Source: an uncultured Aquitalea sp. (GTDB taxonomy: Bacteria > Pseudomonadota > Gammaproteobacteria > Burkholderiales > Chromobacteriaceae). From it: a stretch of DNA of 64,000 nt. Both the position numbers and the translations under genes were made by a program. Positions 8,208 to 18,900 of the stretch are shown here, piece by piece. The DNA lies in contig NZ_CAMFLA010000001.1 of the NCBI RefSeq assembly GCF_945957525.1, forward strand, positions 124,001-188,000. Reading direction: 5' to 3'. Positions within the stretch are counted from its first letter, which is position 1; each line of letters begins with the position of its first letter. Under the pieces are notes generated by a model. It saw only the letters and a program-made list of their open reading frames with translations. It was not told the DNA's origin and ran no database searches.

Positions 8208-9164
8208 TTACTGGCCGCAGGCGCGCTCCAGCGCATCGATGTACAAGCCTGCAACATTGAGGTCGGTCTGGTCCATGATTTCGCGGAAGCAGGTGGGGCT
8301 GGTAACGTTCACTTCGGTCAGGTAATTGCCGATGACGTCCAGGCCGGCCAACAGGATGCCGCGCCGCTTCAGTTCAGGCCCGACGATCTCGGCGATTTCG
8401 CGATCGCGCGCGCTCAGGGGACGGGCTTCGCCGCGACCGCCGGCAGCCAGGTTGCCGCGCGTTTCGCCGGCAGCGGGAATGCGCGCCAGGCAGTAATCCA
8501 CCGGCACGCCGTCGATCACCAGCACGCGCTTGTCGCCGTCGCGGATTTCCGGAATGTAACGCTGCGCCATCACGGTGCGCTTGCCGCGCAAGGTGATGGT
8601 TTCCAGAATCACCGACAGGTTCGGATCATCCGGCGTCACGCGGAAAATACTGTCGCCGCCCATGCTGTCCAGCGGTTTGAGAATCACATCCAGATGCTGG
8701 CGCACAAAGGCCTTCAAGCGGGCCGCCTCGCCGGTGACCATTGTGGGCGCCGTCAGCTCTGGGAAATTCAGGATCGCCAGCTTTTCGTTGAAATCGCGCA
8801 GCGCCTGACCGCTGGTGAATACCTTCACGCCCTGACTCTCGGCCATGGTGAACAGCTGAGAGGCGTAGAGGTACTCCATGTCGAACGGCGGGTCCTTGCG
8901 CATCACCACCGCATTGAAGGCGGTGAGCGGTTGGCGATGCATCTCGTCCAGCTTGTACCAGGCGGGATGATCGCCCTTGCGCTCATCCGTGACGGTGAGC
9001 CCGCGCGCGTCCACCAGCAGGCGGCCGCCCTCCACCGACAAATGCCTCGCTTCGGCAAACGACAGGGCGTGGCCGCGGCTGGCCGCCTCCTCCATCATGG
9101 CGAAGGTGGTGTCCTTGTAAATCTTGAACTGCTCAAGCGGGTCGGCGATGAACAGGATGCGCAT
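8208..9164 (-). CDS. gshB: Glutathione synthetase
   Basis: Second step of glutathione synthesis: joins glycine to gamma-glutamylcysteine using ATP. The 318-residue protein begins with [20 protein letters not shown], the typical GshB N-terminal domain. The ATP-grasp fold follows, with the motif [14 protein letters not shown] and a C-terminal glycine-rich [10 protein letters not shown] segment. Length is normal (about 316). It lies 21 bp downstream of gshA on the same strand, so both steps are probably cotranscribed. Confidence 0.96.
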   Translation of the reverse strand: MRILFIADPLEQFKIYKDTTFAMMEEAASRGHALSFAEARHLSVEGGRLLVDARGLTVTDERKGDHPAWYKLDEMHRQPLTAFNAVVMRKDPPFDMEYLYASQLFTMAESQGVKVFTSGQALRDFNEKLAILNFPELTAPTMVTGEAARLKAFVRQHLDVILKPLDSMGGDSIFRVTPDDPNLSVILETITLRGKRTVMAQRYIPEIRDGDKRVLVIDGVPVDYCLARIPAAGETRGNLAAGGRGEARPLSARDREIAEIVGPELKRRGILLAGLDVIGNYLTEVNVTSPTCFREIMDQTDLNVAGLYIDALERACGQ

Positions 9165-9185
9165 GGGTGTCTCCTGAGTGAGGGC

Positions 9186-10469
9186 TTAATCGCGCTCGGG
9201 GTCGGTGGCTTCAAGTTCCAGCGCGGAAGCCAGCAGCGCCAGACGGGCGATGACACCGTAGGCGTAGAAGCGGTTGGGCGCACAGTCCGGCGTGCCGTTC
9301 TTGTCCGGCAGGCAGACTGTTTCGAAAGACAACGGCACAAAGTGCATGCCCGGCGCATTGAGGTTTTCGTCGATGCCGCGACCAGTATGCACGCGATAGA
9401 AACCGCCGGTAACGAAGCGATCCATCATGTACACCACCGGCTCGGCCACGGCATCCTCCACCGTTTCGAAGGTATAAACGCCTTCTTGCACGATGACTTC
9501 GGACACTTCCAGACCTTCCTTCACCACCGACATCTTGTTGCGCGCCTTGCGGTTGAGGCCGATCACCTCTTCCGGCGACTTGACGCTCATCACGCCCATC
9601 CCGTAGGTGCCGGCATCGGCCTTGACGATGACGAAGGGATCGTTGCTGATACCGTATTCGCGGTACTTGGCGCGGGTGCGGTCCAGCATGCGCGCCACAG
9701 CCTCGGCCAGCGCGTCCTCGCCCTGGCGAGCATGGAAATCCAGCCCGCTACAGCTCTCGAAATAGGGATTGATCGTCCACGGGTCGATGGAAATGAGCTG
9801 GGCGAAATCGTTCGCCACCTTGTCGTAGGCCTGAAAGTGATTGCTCTTGCGGCGCACAGCCCAGCCGGCATGCAGCGGGGGCAACAAATGTTGCTCGATG
9901 TCGACCAGCAGCTCCGGGATGCCTGCTGACAGATCATTGTTGAGCAGTACCACACAGGGGTTGAAACCATCCGCCAGCATCAGGCGATTGCCGCGACGCA
10001 CGATGGGTTCCAGACGGACGATATCGCCGCCCGCGCTGGTCAGCTCGGTGATTTCCGTGATTTCCGGGTTGAGCGAACCCAGGCGTACCTTGAGGCCGGC
10101 CTGCTCGAAGATGTGCACCAGCGTGGCCACGTTCTGCAGGTAGAACGTGTTGCGAGTGTGATTCTCGGGAATCAGCAAGATGGAGCGCGCTTCCGGGCAC
10201 ACTTTTTCCACGGCGGCCTGCGCGGCCTGGATGGACAAGGGCAGGAAATCGCGGTTGAGATTGTTGTGGCCGCCCGGGAACAGGTTCATGTCCACCGGCG
10301 CGAGCTTGAAGCCACTGTTGCGCAAATCCACCGAGCCGTAGAACGGGGCCGCGTGATTGTGCCACTGGCTGCGGAACCAGTGTTCGATGTGAGGCTGCGC
10401 CGTGAGAATGCGGCTTTCCAGCTCCAGCAGCGGGCCGGTCAGGCTGGTGGACAGGTGTGGGACGGTCAT
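9186..10469 (-). CDS. gshA: Glutamate-cysteine ligase (betaproteobacterial type)
   Basis: First and rate-limiting step of glutathione synthesis, making gamma-glutamylcysteine. The 427-residue protein matches the GshA type found in betaproteobacteria and acidithiobacilli rather than the E. coli enzyme. Visible signatures are VDMNLFPGGHNNLN near the N-terminus, PENHTRNTFY, and VKADAGTYGMGVM in the C-terminal half. The start at MTVPHLS (10469) has a GGGGAG Shine-Dalgarno. A frame open to 10664 runs through the palindrome upstream and is not used. gshB follows at once. Confidence 0.93.
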   Translation of the reverse strand: MTVPHLSTSLTGPLLELESRILTAQPHIEHWFRSQWHNHAAPFYGSVDLRNSGFKLAPVDMNLFPGGHNNLNRDFLPLSIQAAQAAVEKVCPEARSILLIPENHTRNTFYLQNVATLVHIFEQAGLKVRLGSLNPEITEITELTSAGGDIVRLEPIVRRGNRLMLADGFNPCVVLLNNDLSAGIPELLVDIEQHLLPPLHAGWAVRRKSNHFQAYDKVANDFAQLISIDPWTINPYFESCSGLDFHARQGEDALAEAVARMLDRTRAKYREYGISNDPFVIVKADAGTYGMGVMSVKSPEEVIGLNRKARNKMSVVKEGLEVSEVIVQEGVYTFETVEDAVAEPVVYMMDRFVTGGFYRVHTGRGIDENLNAPGMHFVPLSFETVCLPDKNGTPDCAPNRFYAYGVIARLALLASALELEATDPERD

Positions 10470-10571
10470 GTGCTCCCCTTCGGTGCAATGCATCGGAATA
10501 ATCCTTGCATGGTGGGGGTGTGCAGGCGTTTCTTCAAGCGATGCGTGCCATTCGTTTTGCATTTTCAGCGC

Positions 10572-10601
10572 AACAAGGGCCGCGCATGCGCGGCCCTTGT
10601 T
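10572..10601. terminator. Perfect 30-bp palindrome, probable terminator
   Basis: AACAAGGGCCGCGC and its exact complement meet at GCATGC. It lies after the stop of the PfkB-family kinase and before gshA, so it probably ends kinase transcription. The T-tail is short on both strands. Confidence 0.65.
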
Positions 10602-10697
10602 CGACAGTCTGACGGCAGTCACCGCACACGCCGCTGCGAGCGGCACTTGCTTACGGCAAACCACTGCAGCTCAGCATCAGGTATTTGCTGGCCGCGC

Positions 10698-11657
10698 TTA
10701 GGCCGGCGCGCCATCAAACGGCCAGTCCTCGTGGTATGCGTCCCGATACAGCGCCTGCAATGTGTCCCAGCCAAAATGGTGGTTCTGACAGCCCGGCGTC
10801 GTCACCTTGATGGCGCCGATGATGTTGGCGAGGCGGCCAGTGAAGCGCCAGTCCAGTCCGCGGCTGATGCCGTACATCAGGCCGGCGCGGAAGGCGTCGC
10901 CGCAACCCATCGGGTCCACCGGTTTTACCGGCATCTGCACGCGCGGAATCAGATGGATGGAGTCGCCCACATACACCTCCGCCCCCTTGGAACCGCGCGT
11001 CACCACCAGCGCCTTCACCTTGCGGCGCAGGTCCTCCACCGTCAGGCCGGCGCGCTCGCGCATCAGCTCGCTCTCGTAGTCGTTGATCGTGACGTAACTG
11101 GCCAGCTCGACGATCTGGTGAATCTCGTCGCGCGACAACAGCGGCAGCTCCTGACCCGGATCAAAAATGAAGGGGATGCCCGCTTCGGCCAACTCGCGGG
11201 AATGTTGCAAAAAGGCCTTGTAACCGCCCGGCGAGAGTATGGCCAGTTCGATGGGGTCGGGAATGTCGGCAATGTGGTTTTCCGTAGCGAAATCCATCGC
11301 GCCCGGATGGAAGGCCATCAGTTGATTGCCGTCTTTGTCGGCGATGCCGAAACACTGCGAGGTATACTGCTTGCGGATCAAGCGGATGAAGCGGTCGTCC
11401 ACGCCTGCGCGCTTCAGGTGCTGGCGATAGGGCTCGAAGTCCTCTCCCACCACGCCCATCACGATGGGTTTCTCGCCCAGCAGCGTCAGGCTGTAGGCGA
11501 TGTTGCCGGCCATGCCGCCAAATTCGCGACGCATGCCGGGGGCAAGGAAAGTGGTGGATATCTTATGCAATTGATCGGGCAGAATCTGACTGTCGAACCT
11601 GCCGTGAAACGAGAACAAAGTATCGTAGGCCAGCGCCCCGCATACCAGGAGAGACAT
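10698..11657 (-). CDS. PfkB-family carbohydrate/adenosine kinase
   Basis: A 319-residue ribokinase-superfamily enzyme. The N-terminal glycine-rich motif is EFGGMAGNIAYSLTLLG. The C-terminal PfkB signature VDPMGCGDAFRAG contains the catalytic Asp in GCGDA, with the anion-hole glycines. Betaproteobacterial relatives are usually annotated as adenosine kinase (adenosine to AMP), which I regard as likely but unproven. It is divergent from the thioredoxin-like gene. One uptake-like motif lies inside at 11184, read as Glu-Leu-Ala-Glu-Ala with a TTG leucine codon. Confidence 0.85.
   Translation of the reverse strand: MSLLVCGALAYDTLFSFHGRFDSQILPDQLHKISTTFLAPGMRREFGGMAGNIAYSLTLLGEKPIVMGVVGEDFEPYRQHLKRAGVDDRFIRLIRKQYTSQCFGIADKDGNQLMAFHPGAMDFATENHIADIPDPIELAILSPGGYKAFLQHSRELAEAGIPFIFDPGQELPLLSRDEIHQIVELASYVTINDYESELMRERAGLTVEDLRRKVKALVVTRGSKGAEVYVGDSIHLIPRVQMPVKPVDPMGCGDAFRAGLMYGISRGLDWRFTGRLANIIGAIKVTTPGCQNHHFGWDTLQALYRDAYHEDWPFDGAPA
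11184..11193 (-). repeat. Uptake-like motif copy, in the PfkB kinase gene
   Basis: GTTGGCCGAA on the coding (minus) strand, read as (GAG) TTG GCC GAA. Confidence 0.7.
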
Positions 11658-11845
11658 GCTGAATCCGGAAAAAAATCAATCTAGTAGTTTAACATGAAAC
11701 TATCTGACAATTCCGAGCCTGTTCAACAGCTTGCGCGCATGCGTGCGGCATGGTACGGGCAGACACCATACTGCAGGACAGCGTTCGCGCAGAGGCCTGA
11801 ACGGAAACTCTGTCCCACCGCTGCCCTCCAAGCCACTTCACCGTT

Positions 11846-12346
11846 ATGAGCACAACCACCATGAATCGCCGCTCCCTGTTTGCCGCGCTGCTGCTTGCCT
11901 GCGCCCTTCCCCTCGCTGCCCAAGCCGACACGCCGCTGGCGCAAACCCGCTTCGGCACGCTGGACGGCAAAGGCAGTACCACGCTGTCCGCCTGGCGCGG
12001 CAAAGTAGTGCTGGTGAATTTCTGGGCCACCTGGTGCGCGCCCTGCCGCGAGGAAATGCCCATGCTCAACAAACTGCGCGAACAATACAAAGGCAAGGGT
12101 CTGGAAGTGGTGGGCATTGCACTGGACAATCGCACGGAAGCCAGCAACTTTGCCAAGCAATTGCGCATCGGCTATCCAGTGGTGATAGGCGACAGCGATA
12201 CCCTGGGCCTGCTGCGTCAACTGGGCAATCCCGCCGGCGCGCTGCCCTACTCCATCATTCTGGATCGCAACGGCCAGCAAGTGGGCAAGTTGCTGGGCAA
12301 GCTGGATGAAAAAACGTTGTCCGACACCTTGCAACGCTATTTCTGA
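11846..12346 (+). CDS. TlpA-like thiol-disulfide oxidoreductase
   Basis: Exported thioredoxin-fold protein of 166 residues. A signal peptide ends near AQA (residue 27). The active site is Trp63-Cys64-Ala-Pro-Cys67 in FWATWCAPCREEMP, and the cis-proline region is PAGALPYSI. Such proteins reduce periplasmic disulfides, for example in cytochrome c maturation, but nothing nearby shows the partner. ATG 11861 (MNRRSLF) is an alternative and possibly better start for the signal peptide. Confidence 0.9.
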   Translation: MSTTTMNRRSLFAALLLACALPLAAQADTPLAQTRFGTLDGKGSTTLSAWRGKVVLVNFWATWCAPCREEMPMLNKLREQYKGKGLEVVGIALDNRTEASNFAKQLRIGYPVVIGDSDTLGLLRQLGNPAGALPYSIILDRNGQQVGKLLGKLDEKTLSDTLQRYF

Positions 12347-12438
12347 GCGCCCGCGCGGCGCTTGGCGAGAAGGCTGCGCATGCCGCAGGACATATGCTCG
12401 CCCTGAGGCCGGAGCCCGCGCCGTAGCGCCAGACAGAC

Positions 12439-12475
12439 AAAACGCCCCGCCGGTTCATACCCGGCGGGGCGTTTT
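12439..12475. terminator. Bidirectional terminator between tlpA-like gene and fadH
   Basis: Fifteen-base stem AAAACGCCCCGCCGG (12439-12453) with its complement (12461-12475), loop TTCATAC. Flanking A and T runs let it serve both convergent genes. Confidence 0.93.
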
Positions 12476-12511
12476 CGTTTGCTTGCCGCGCAAAGGGCAC
12501 GGCGGGCTGGC

Positions 12512-14734
<2,223 letters not shown>

Positions 14735-14736
14735 TC

Positions 14737-15315
14737 ATGACCACGCTGACCGGCCCACGTTTGCGCCTGCGCCCGCTCACTGCCGACGACGCCCCTTTGC
14801 TGGTGGCGGCCGCCAGCGATGGCGAACTATGGCGCTCGCCCTTTACGGTCATCCCCTCGGCCGACACTGTCGCCGCCTATCTGGACAAAGCCCTGGGCGG
14901 ACTGGCGCAAGGCCATATGCTGCCCTTCGCCATTGAGGCGCAGGCCAGCGGCCAGGTGATAGGCAGCACCCGTTTCTGGAAGATAGACCACGCCAACCGC
15001 AAGCTGGAAATCGGCGGCAGTTGGCTGGGCCTGCAATGGCAAGGCGGCTTTGCCAATCCGGAAGCCAAATGGCTGATGCTGTCGTACGCCTTCGACCAAC
15101 TACGCTGTGTGCGGGTGCAGTTCACCACGGATGTGCTCAATGAGCGCTCGCGCGCCGCCATCCTGAAGCTGGGCGCGGTAGAAGAAGGGATCATCCGCCA
15201 TGAGCGCATCATGCCGGACGGCCGCCTGCGCGACTCGCTGCGCTTCAGCATGCTCGACCACGAATGGCCGGCCGCACGCGACCGCCTGTTAACCCGCCTT
15301 GCCCACTTTGACTGA
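14737..15315 (+). CDS. GNAT-family N-acetyltransferase (RimJ/RimL-like)
   Basis: A 192-residue acetyltransferase with the N-terminal pattern LTGPRLRLRPLTADDAPLL typical of the RimJ/RimL group. The acetyl-CoA-binding part is degenerate, around WQGGFANPEAKWLML, followed by VQFTTDVLNERSRAAILKLGA. The substrate is unknown; relatives acetylate ribosomal-protein N-termini or small amines. ATG 14707 would add ten residues and cannot be excluded; neither start has a good Shine-Dalgarno. DUF1294 follows three bases after the stop. Confidence 0.82.
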   Translation: MTTLTGPRLRLRPLTADDAPLLVAAASDGELWRSPFTVIPSADTVAAYLDKALGGLAQGHMLPFAIEAQASGQVIGSTRFWKIDHANRKLEIGGSWLGLQWQGGFANPEAKWLMLSYAFDQLRCVRVQFTTDVLNERSRAAILKLGAVEEGIIRHERIMPDGRLRDSLRFSMLDHEWPAARDRLLTRLAHFD

Positions 15316-15318
15316 ACC

Positions 15319-15696
15319 ATGTCCCTTGCCCGCACCCTAGGCCGTCTGGCCGCCCTGCCGCCCCTGATGGCCGCAGCGGTTGTCGCCCTCACCGATTCGA
15401 TGTTCTGGCCCGGCGCGGTTTACCTTGCCCTCAGTCTGCCCACTCTGCTGCTGTATGGCTGGGACAAACGGCAGTCCATGCGTCATGGCCGGCGCATTCC
15501 GGAAAAATGGTTGCATCTGTGCGAACTGGCCGGCGGCTGGCCCGGCGCACTGATCGGCCAACAGTGGCTGCATCACAAATGCAGCAAAGCCGCCTATCAA
15601 TGGCGCTACTGGCTGATCGTTCTGATTCACTGGGCGCTGTGGGCCGGCTATTTCGGCTGGCGCTGGCATCTGGCCCACCCTGTTCCGGCCGCCTGA
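15319..15696 (+). CDS. DUF1294 family membrane protein
   Basis: A 125-residue inner-membrane protein with three to four hydrophobic segments. The DUF1294 signature is clear: YGWDKRQS, then RIPEKWLHLCELAGGWPGAL, then HHKCSKAAYQWRYW. No function is established for the family, which is sometimes fused to cold-shock domains; there is no such domain here. It is probably cotranscribed with the acetyltransferase just upstream. Confidence 0.85.
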   Translation: MSLARTLGRLAALPPLMAAAVVALTDSMFWPGAVYLALSLPTLLLYGWDKRQSMRHGRRIPEKWLHLCELAGGWPGALIGQQWLHHKCSKAAYQWRYWLIVLIHWALWAGYFGWRWHLAHPVPAA

Positions 15697-15710
15697 CCTC
15701 CTCCAGCAGT

Positions 15711-16121
15711 TCAGCGCAACAGCGGCAAACTGCCGGTGTGGCCGGTCACCCTCTCGGATGGGCCATACAGCGCCAGTCCCTGATAGCGGAGACTCGTCTC
15801 AGGCGTGACCGCCAGATGCGCGGCGTATTCCTCATAGCTGCGGGTGGTGCGAGTAGCGCTGGTCACCTCCACTACCGTCAAGCCGGTTTCGGCGTGCAAG
15901 GTTTGCCGAAGGGTAGAGAGCTGTTCGGGCGTGGCCTTCAATACCGGTAAGGCCAGACGGGTAATGCCGGCGCGTTCGCGGCCTTCAGCATCGGGCAGAT
16001 CCTCGCCCACCAGTTCCGGGTGCCGCCGCCCCAGGCTCAGCGCCAGGATGGCCGCAGTATTGGCAATCACGCCGCCCGGCAGGGTGCCGTCCAGCACCAG
16101 CACGCATTTCAGTTGTGTCAT
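15711..16121 (-). CDS. DUF2000 family protein
   Basis: A 136-residue cytoplasmic protein beginning MTQLKCVLVLDGTLPGGVIA, with GLALYGP near the end; both are typical of DUF2000. The family has a PTH2-like fold and no known reaction. The start at 16121 is preferred to 16175, whose extra residues cross the intergenic promoter region. It is divergent from a LysR gene 96 bp away, which suggests that the LysR protein controls it. Confidence 0.8.
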   Translation of the reverse strand: MTQLKCVLVLDGTLPGGVIANTAAILALSLGRRHPELVGEDLPDAEGRERAGITRLALPVLKATPEQLSTLRQTLHAETGLTVVEVTSATRTTRSYEEYAAHLAVTPETSLRYQGLALYGPSERVTGHTGSLPLLR

Positions 16122-16217
16122 GGGATAACTCCGAGTGGTGAAAACGCTACTGTAGCGGGCGGACAGCGCCGACATAATCCCATAATATTGACGCTCACCA
16201 TTCTACAAAATCGAACA

Positions 16218-17111
16218 ATGATCGATGACCTGCGCGCGCTGGCCGTGTTTGCCAGCACGGTGGACAACGGCTCCTTTCGCGGTGCGGCAAAACAGCTGGG
16301 GCTGTCTCCTTCGGTGGTAAGCCACCATGTGGCGCGACTGGAAAGCCGGTTGGGCACGGCCTTGCTGTATCGCTCCACCCGGGCGCTGTCGCTGACCGAG
16401 GCGGGCGCACTGCTCTATCAGCACGCCAGCGTCATGCTGGCTTCCGCCCGCGAAGGGCTGGATGATGTGACCCGGATGCAGGCCCAGTTGCGCGGCACGC
16501 TCAAACTGACGCTATCCGCCTTTCTGGCGCGCCACCCGCTGCTGGGCTGGCTGGCCGAATTTGCCGCCGCGCACCCCGGCGTGGGCCTGCGCATGGACTT
16601 TTCCGATGACAAGCAAGCGCTGATCCGCGACGGCATCGATCTTGCCATCCGGGTGGGCCCGCTGGAGGACAGCAATTTGCGCACGCGGCGACTGTTCAGC
16701 CTGCAACGTTGCCTGGCGGCGTCGCCCGCCCTGTTGCGCGAGCGCGGCCATGCAGCCTCTCCCGAAGCGCTCGCCGACTGGCCGTGGATAGGCCTGAGCA
16801 TGCGGGCCGACCACAAGACGCTGCGCCATGCCGAACTGGGCGACAAGCACTTTCGCATCCGGCCGCGCGTGGTGGTGAATCAGGTGGATGCCGCCTGCCA
16901 GTTGGCGGCTGCCGGGGCAGGTTTGGCCACCCCGCCGCTGTTTCTGGCGCAGGCAGCACTGGAGAGCGGCGCGCTGGTCAATCCCCTGCCCGGCTGGGCG
17001 CCGCCGCCGCTGGAGGTGCAGGCGGTGTGGCCGGCAGGCGGCGCGGAAAGCCTGGCGCGACGATTGGCGGCCTGGCTGGCCGAACGGGCCGAGACTAGGC
17101 CACTCGTTTGA
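16218..17111 (+). CDS. LysR-family transcriptional regulator
   Basis: A 297-residue regulator. Residues 1-60 are the winged helix-turn-helix (DLRALAVFASTVDNGSFRGA, then SPSVVSHHVARLESRLG), and an effector-binding periplasmic-protein-like domain follows from about residue 90. The short C-terminal pattern resembles the CrgA/AaeR-like subgroup. The divergent DUF2000 gene is the likely target; the ligand is unknown. The 3' end overlaps the convergent hydrolase gene by 17 bp. Confidence 0.92.
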   Translation: MIDDLRALAVFASTVDNGSFRGAAKQLGLSPSVVSHHVARLESRLGTALLYRSTRALSLTEAGALLYQHASVMLASAREGLDDVTRMQAQLRGTLKLTLSAFLARHPLLGWLAEFAAAHPGVGLRMDFSDDKQALIRDGIDLAIRVGPLEDSNLRTRRLFSLQRCLAASPALLRERGHAASPEALADWPWIGLSMRADHKTLRHAELGDKHFRIRPRVVVNQVDAACQLAAAGAGLATPPLFLAQAALESGALVNPLPGWAPPPLEVQAVWPAGGAESLARRLAAWLAERAETRPLV

Positions 17112-18015
17112 GCCAGCCGAGCAAATCCGCCATCACTTGATCGCGATTGCTTTCGTTGAGCATTTCGTGACGACCGCCCGGATAAACCCGGGTTTCCACA
17201 TCACGCAGCCCCGCCGCCCGATAGCGGCGCGCCAACTGCCCCAGCGCCAGCTTGCCCTGGCTGACCGGATCGCGACTGCCAGCCAGCAAGTAAACCGGAC
17301 AGTCCTTCGGCAAACCTTGCCCCGCCGCCTCGCCCGCTTCCATGGCGATGATGCCGCCAAACAGGTCATGCCACAGCCCGGGAGCCGGGTCGCCGCCGCA
17401 CAGCGGGTCGGCAATGTAGGCGTCCACCTCGGTCGAATCGCGCGACAGCCAGTCCATGCGCGTGCGGGTGGGCATAAAAGCCAGGTTGAAACTGCCAAAC
17501 ACCAGTTTGGCCATGAAGGGGCTGGCTTGCTGCCAGCCGCGTCGCCTGCCGTCCCAGGCCGCCAGCTTGCGCAGGATGGCCGCCAGCCAGCGCTGCCGAT
17601 AGCCGGTAGACGACAAAACCAGACCGGCCAGCCCTTCGCCATGACGCAGAAAATAGGCGCGGGCGATGAAGGAGCCCATGCTGTGACCCAACACCACCAG
17701 CGGCAAACCGGGGTGGGCTGCCTCGGCGTGGCGGCGTACCGTGTGCAGATCCGCCACCACCCTGTCCCAGCCCTCCTCTTCGGCAAACCAGCCAAGACGC
17801 CCCTCCTGCGCGGCCTGCGCGCCATGACCGCGATGATCATGGGCATACACGGCGTATCCGGCCGCGTTCAGCGCCAGTGCGAAGCGATCATAGCGGGCCG
17901 CGTACTCGCTCATGCCATGCGACACCAGTACCACGCCGCGCGCAGCCGTGGCCGGCAACCAGTGGCATAGCGGCACGTCCTGGCCATCTTCGGCCCTCAA
18001 TCGGGAAAGCTGCAT
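17095..18015 (-). CDS. Alpha/beta hydrolase, lysophospholipase-like
   Basis: A 306-residue serine hydrolase of the monoacylglycerol lipase/lysophospholipase type (hydrolase_4 family). The oxyanion motif is SHGMSEYAARYD. The nucleophile is Ser112 in LGHSMGSF, the acid probably Asp in AGSRDPVSQG, and the base His in PGGRHEMLNE. It has no signal peptide, so it is cytoplasmic. The start at MQLSRLRAEDG has a GAGGAAAA Shine-Dalgarno. The substrate is probably a lyso- or monoacyl lipid. Confidence 0.88.
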   Translation of the reverse strand: MQLSRLRAEDGQDVPLCHWLPATAARGVVLVSHGMSEYAARYDRFALALNAAGYAVYAHDHRGHGAQAAQEGRLGWFAEEEGWDRVVADLHTVRRHAEAAHPGLPLVVLGHSMGSFIARAYFLRHGEGLAGLVLSSTGYRQRWLAAILRKLAAWDGRRRGWQQASPFMAKLVFGSFNLAFMPTRTRMDWLSRDSTEVDAYIADPLCGGDPAPGLWHDLFGGIIAMEAGEAAGQGLPKDCPVYLLAGSRDPVSQGKLALGQLARRYRAAGLRDVETRVYPGGRHEMLNESNRDQVMADLLGWLKRVA

Positions 18016-18143
18016 GATGTTTTTCCTCGTGGCCGGTCGCTCGGCATCCGTACAAGCCTTGCCGCGTTTCGGCAGGCATTGCACAGTTGCTCCGGCACCC
18101 GCTCAATAGGCGGCGCTGTCGCGCCTTATGGTTGAACCGCTAC

Positions 18144-18725
18144 TCATGCCAGCATGGTGGCGGGATCGAACTGCTCGTTGATGAGCGAAGTCAGCACGTG
18201 ATCGCGCCATTCGCCGTTGATGAAGAGATAGCGCGCCGCCTGGCCTTCTTCCACAAACCCCAGCCGCTGCAACAAACGACCGCTGCGCAGGTTGGCCGGC
18301 TGGTAGTTGGCCTGGATGCGATGCAGGCGCAAATCGTCGAAGGCGAAACGGACCAGCTCGCGCAAGGCTTCGGCCATCAGACCCTTGCCCTCCTGCTCGC
18401 GGTCGATGCTGTAGCCAAGATGACAGGCCTGAAACACACCGCGCACGATATTGGTGAAGCTGGCCATGCCGATGACGGCGTCCGGCGCACCGCGCAGCGT
18501 AAGCAGATAACGCGCCGTGCGCCCGTCCTCCCAGCCTTGCGCCGATTGGCGCAGTTGCATGGTCCAGTACAGCTCGGTGAAAAACATGTCGCCGGGTTTC
18601 GGGTCCCAGGCGGCCAGATGCTGGCGATTGCGCACCTGATAATCCAGCACGGCGCGGGCAAGGCCGATATTGGCGGGCAGCAACTGGAGATGTTCGGTCT
18701 GCAAAACAGGCTGGGATGCGGGCAT
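18144..18725 (-). CDS. GNAT-family N-acetyltransferase (RimJ-like)
   Basis: A 193-residue acetyltransferase with RimJ-like features: LQTEHLQLLPANIGLARAV at the N-terminus, the acetyl-CoA loop EQEGKGLMAEALRELVRFAF, and RLLQRLGFVEEG near the C-terminus. Relatives acetylate the alpha-amino group of ribosomal protein S5 or other substrates. A TTG start at 18752 with GAGG before it is an alternative that adds nine residues. It stands as a single gene downstream of the purC terminator. Confidence 0.87.
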   Translation of the reverse strand: MPASQPVLQTEHLQLLPANIGLARAVLDYQVRNRQHLAAWDPKPGDMFFTELYWTMQLRQSAQGWEDGRTARYLLTLRGAPDAVIGMASFTNIVRGVFQACHLGYSIDREQEGKGLMAEALRELVRFAFDDLRLHRIQANYQPANLRSGRLLQRLGFVEEGQAARYLFINGEWRDHVLTSLINEQFDPATMLA

Positions 18726-18857
18726 GGCGGTGCGGGACGATAGCGGTGACAAGGCCTCAAGACTACGTCATCCGCCGGCAGGGCAGCAATACGGGTTGCG
18801 CATTCCGCGCCGGCTCGCCGGGCAGCGTCGGGAAAGCTTGGCCGGACAAGCAGCAAA

Positions 18858-18879
18858 AACGCCCGGCAAGCCGGGCGTT
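18858..18879 (-). terminator. Rho-independent terminator after purC
   Basis: AACGCCCGG/CCGGGCGTT stem (18858-18866 and 18871-18879), loop CAAG. On the minus strand it is followed by TTTTT. Confidence 0.92.
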
Positions 18880-18886
18880 GATGGAT

Positions 18887-18897
18887 GTTGGCCGAAG
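18887..18897 (+). repeat. Uptake-like motif copy, intergenic
   Basis: GTTGGCCGAAG, placed between the purC stop and its terminator stem. Confidence 0.75.
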
Positions 18898-18900
18898 CTG

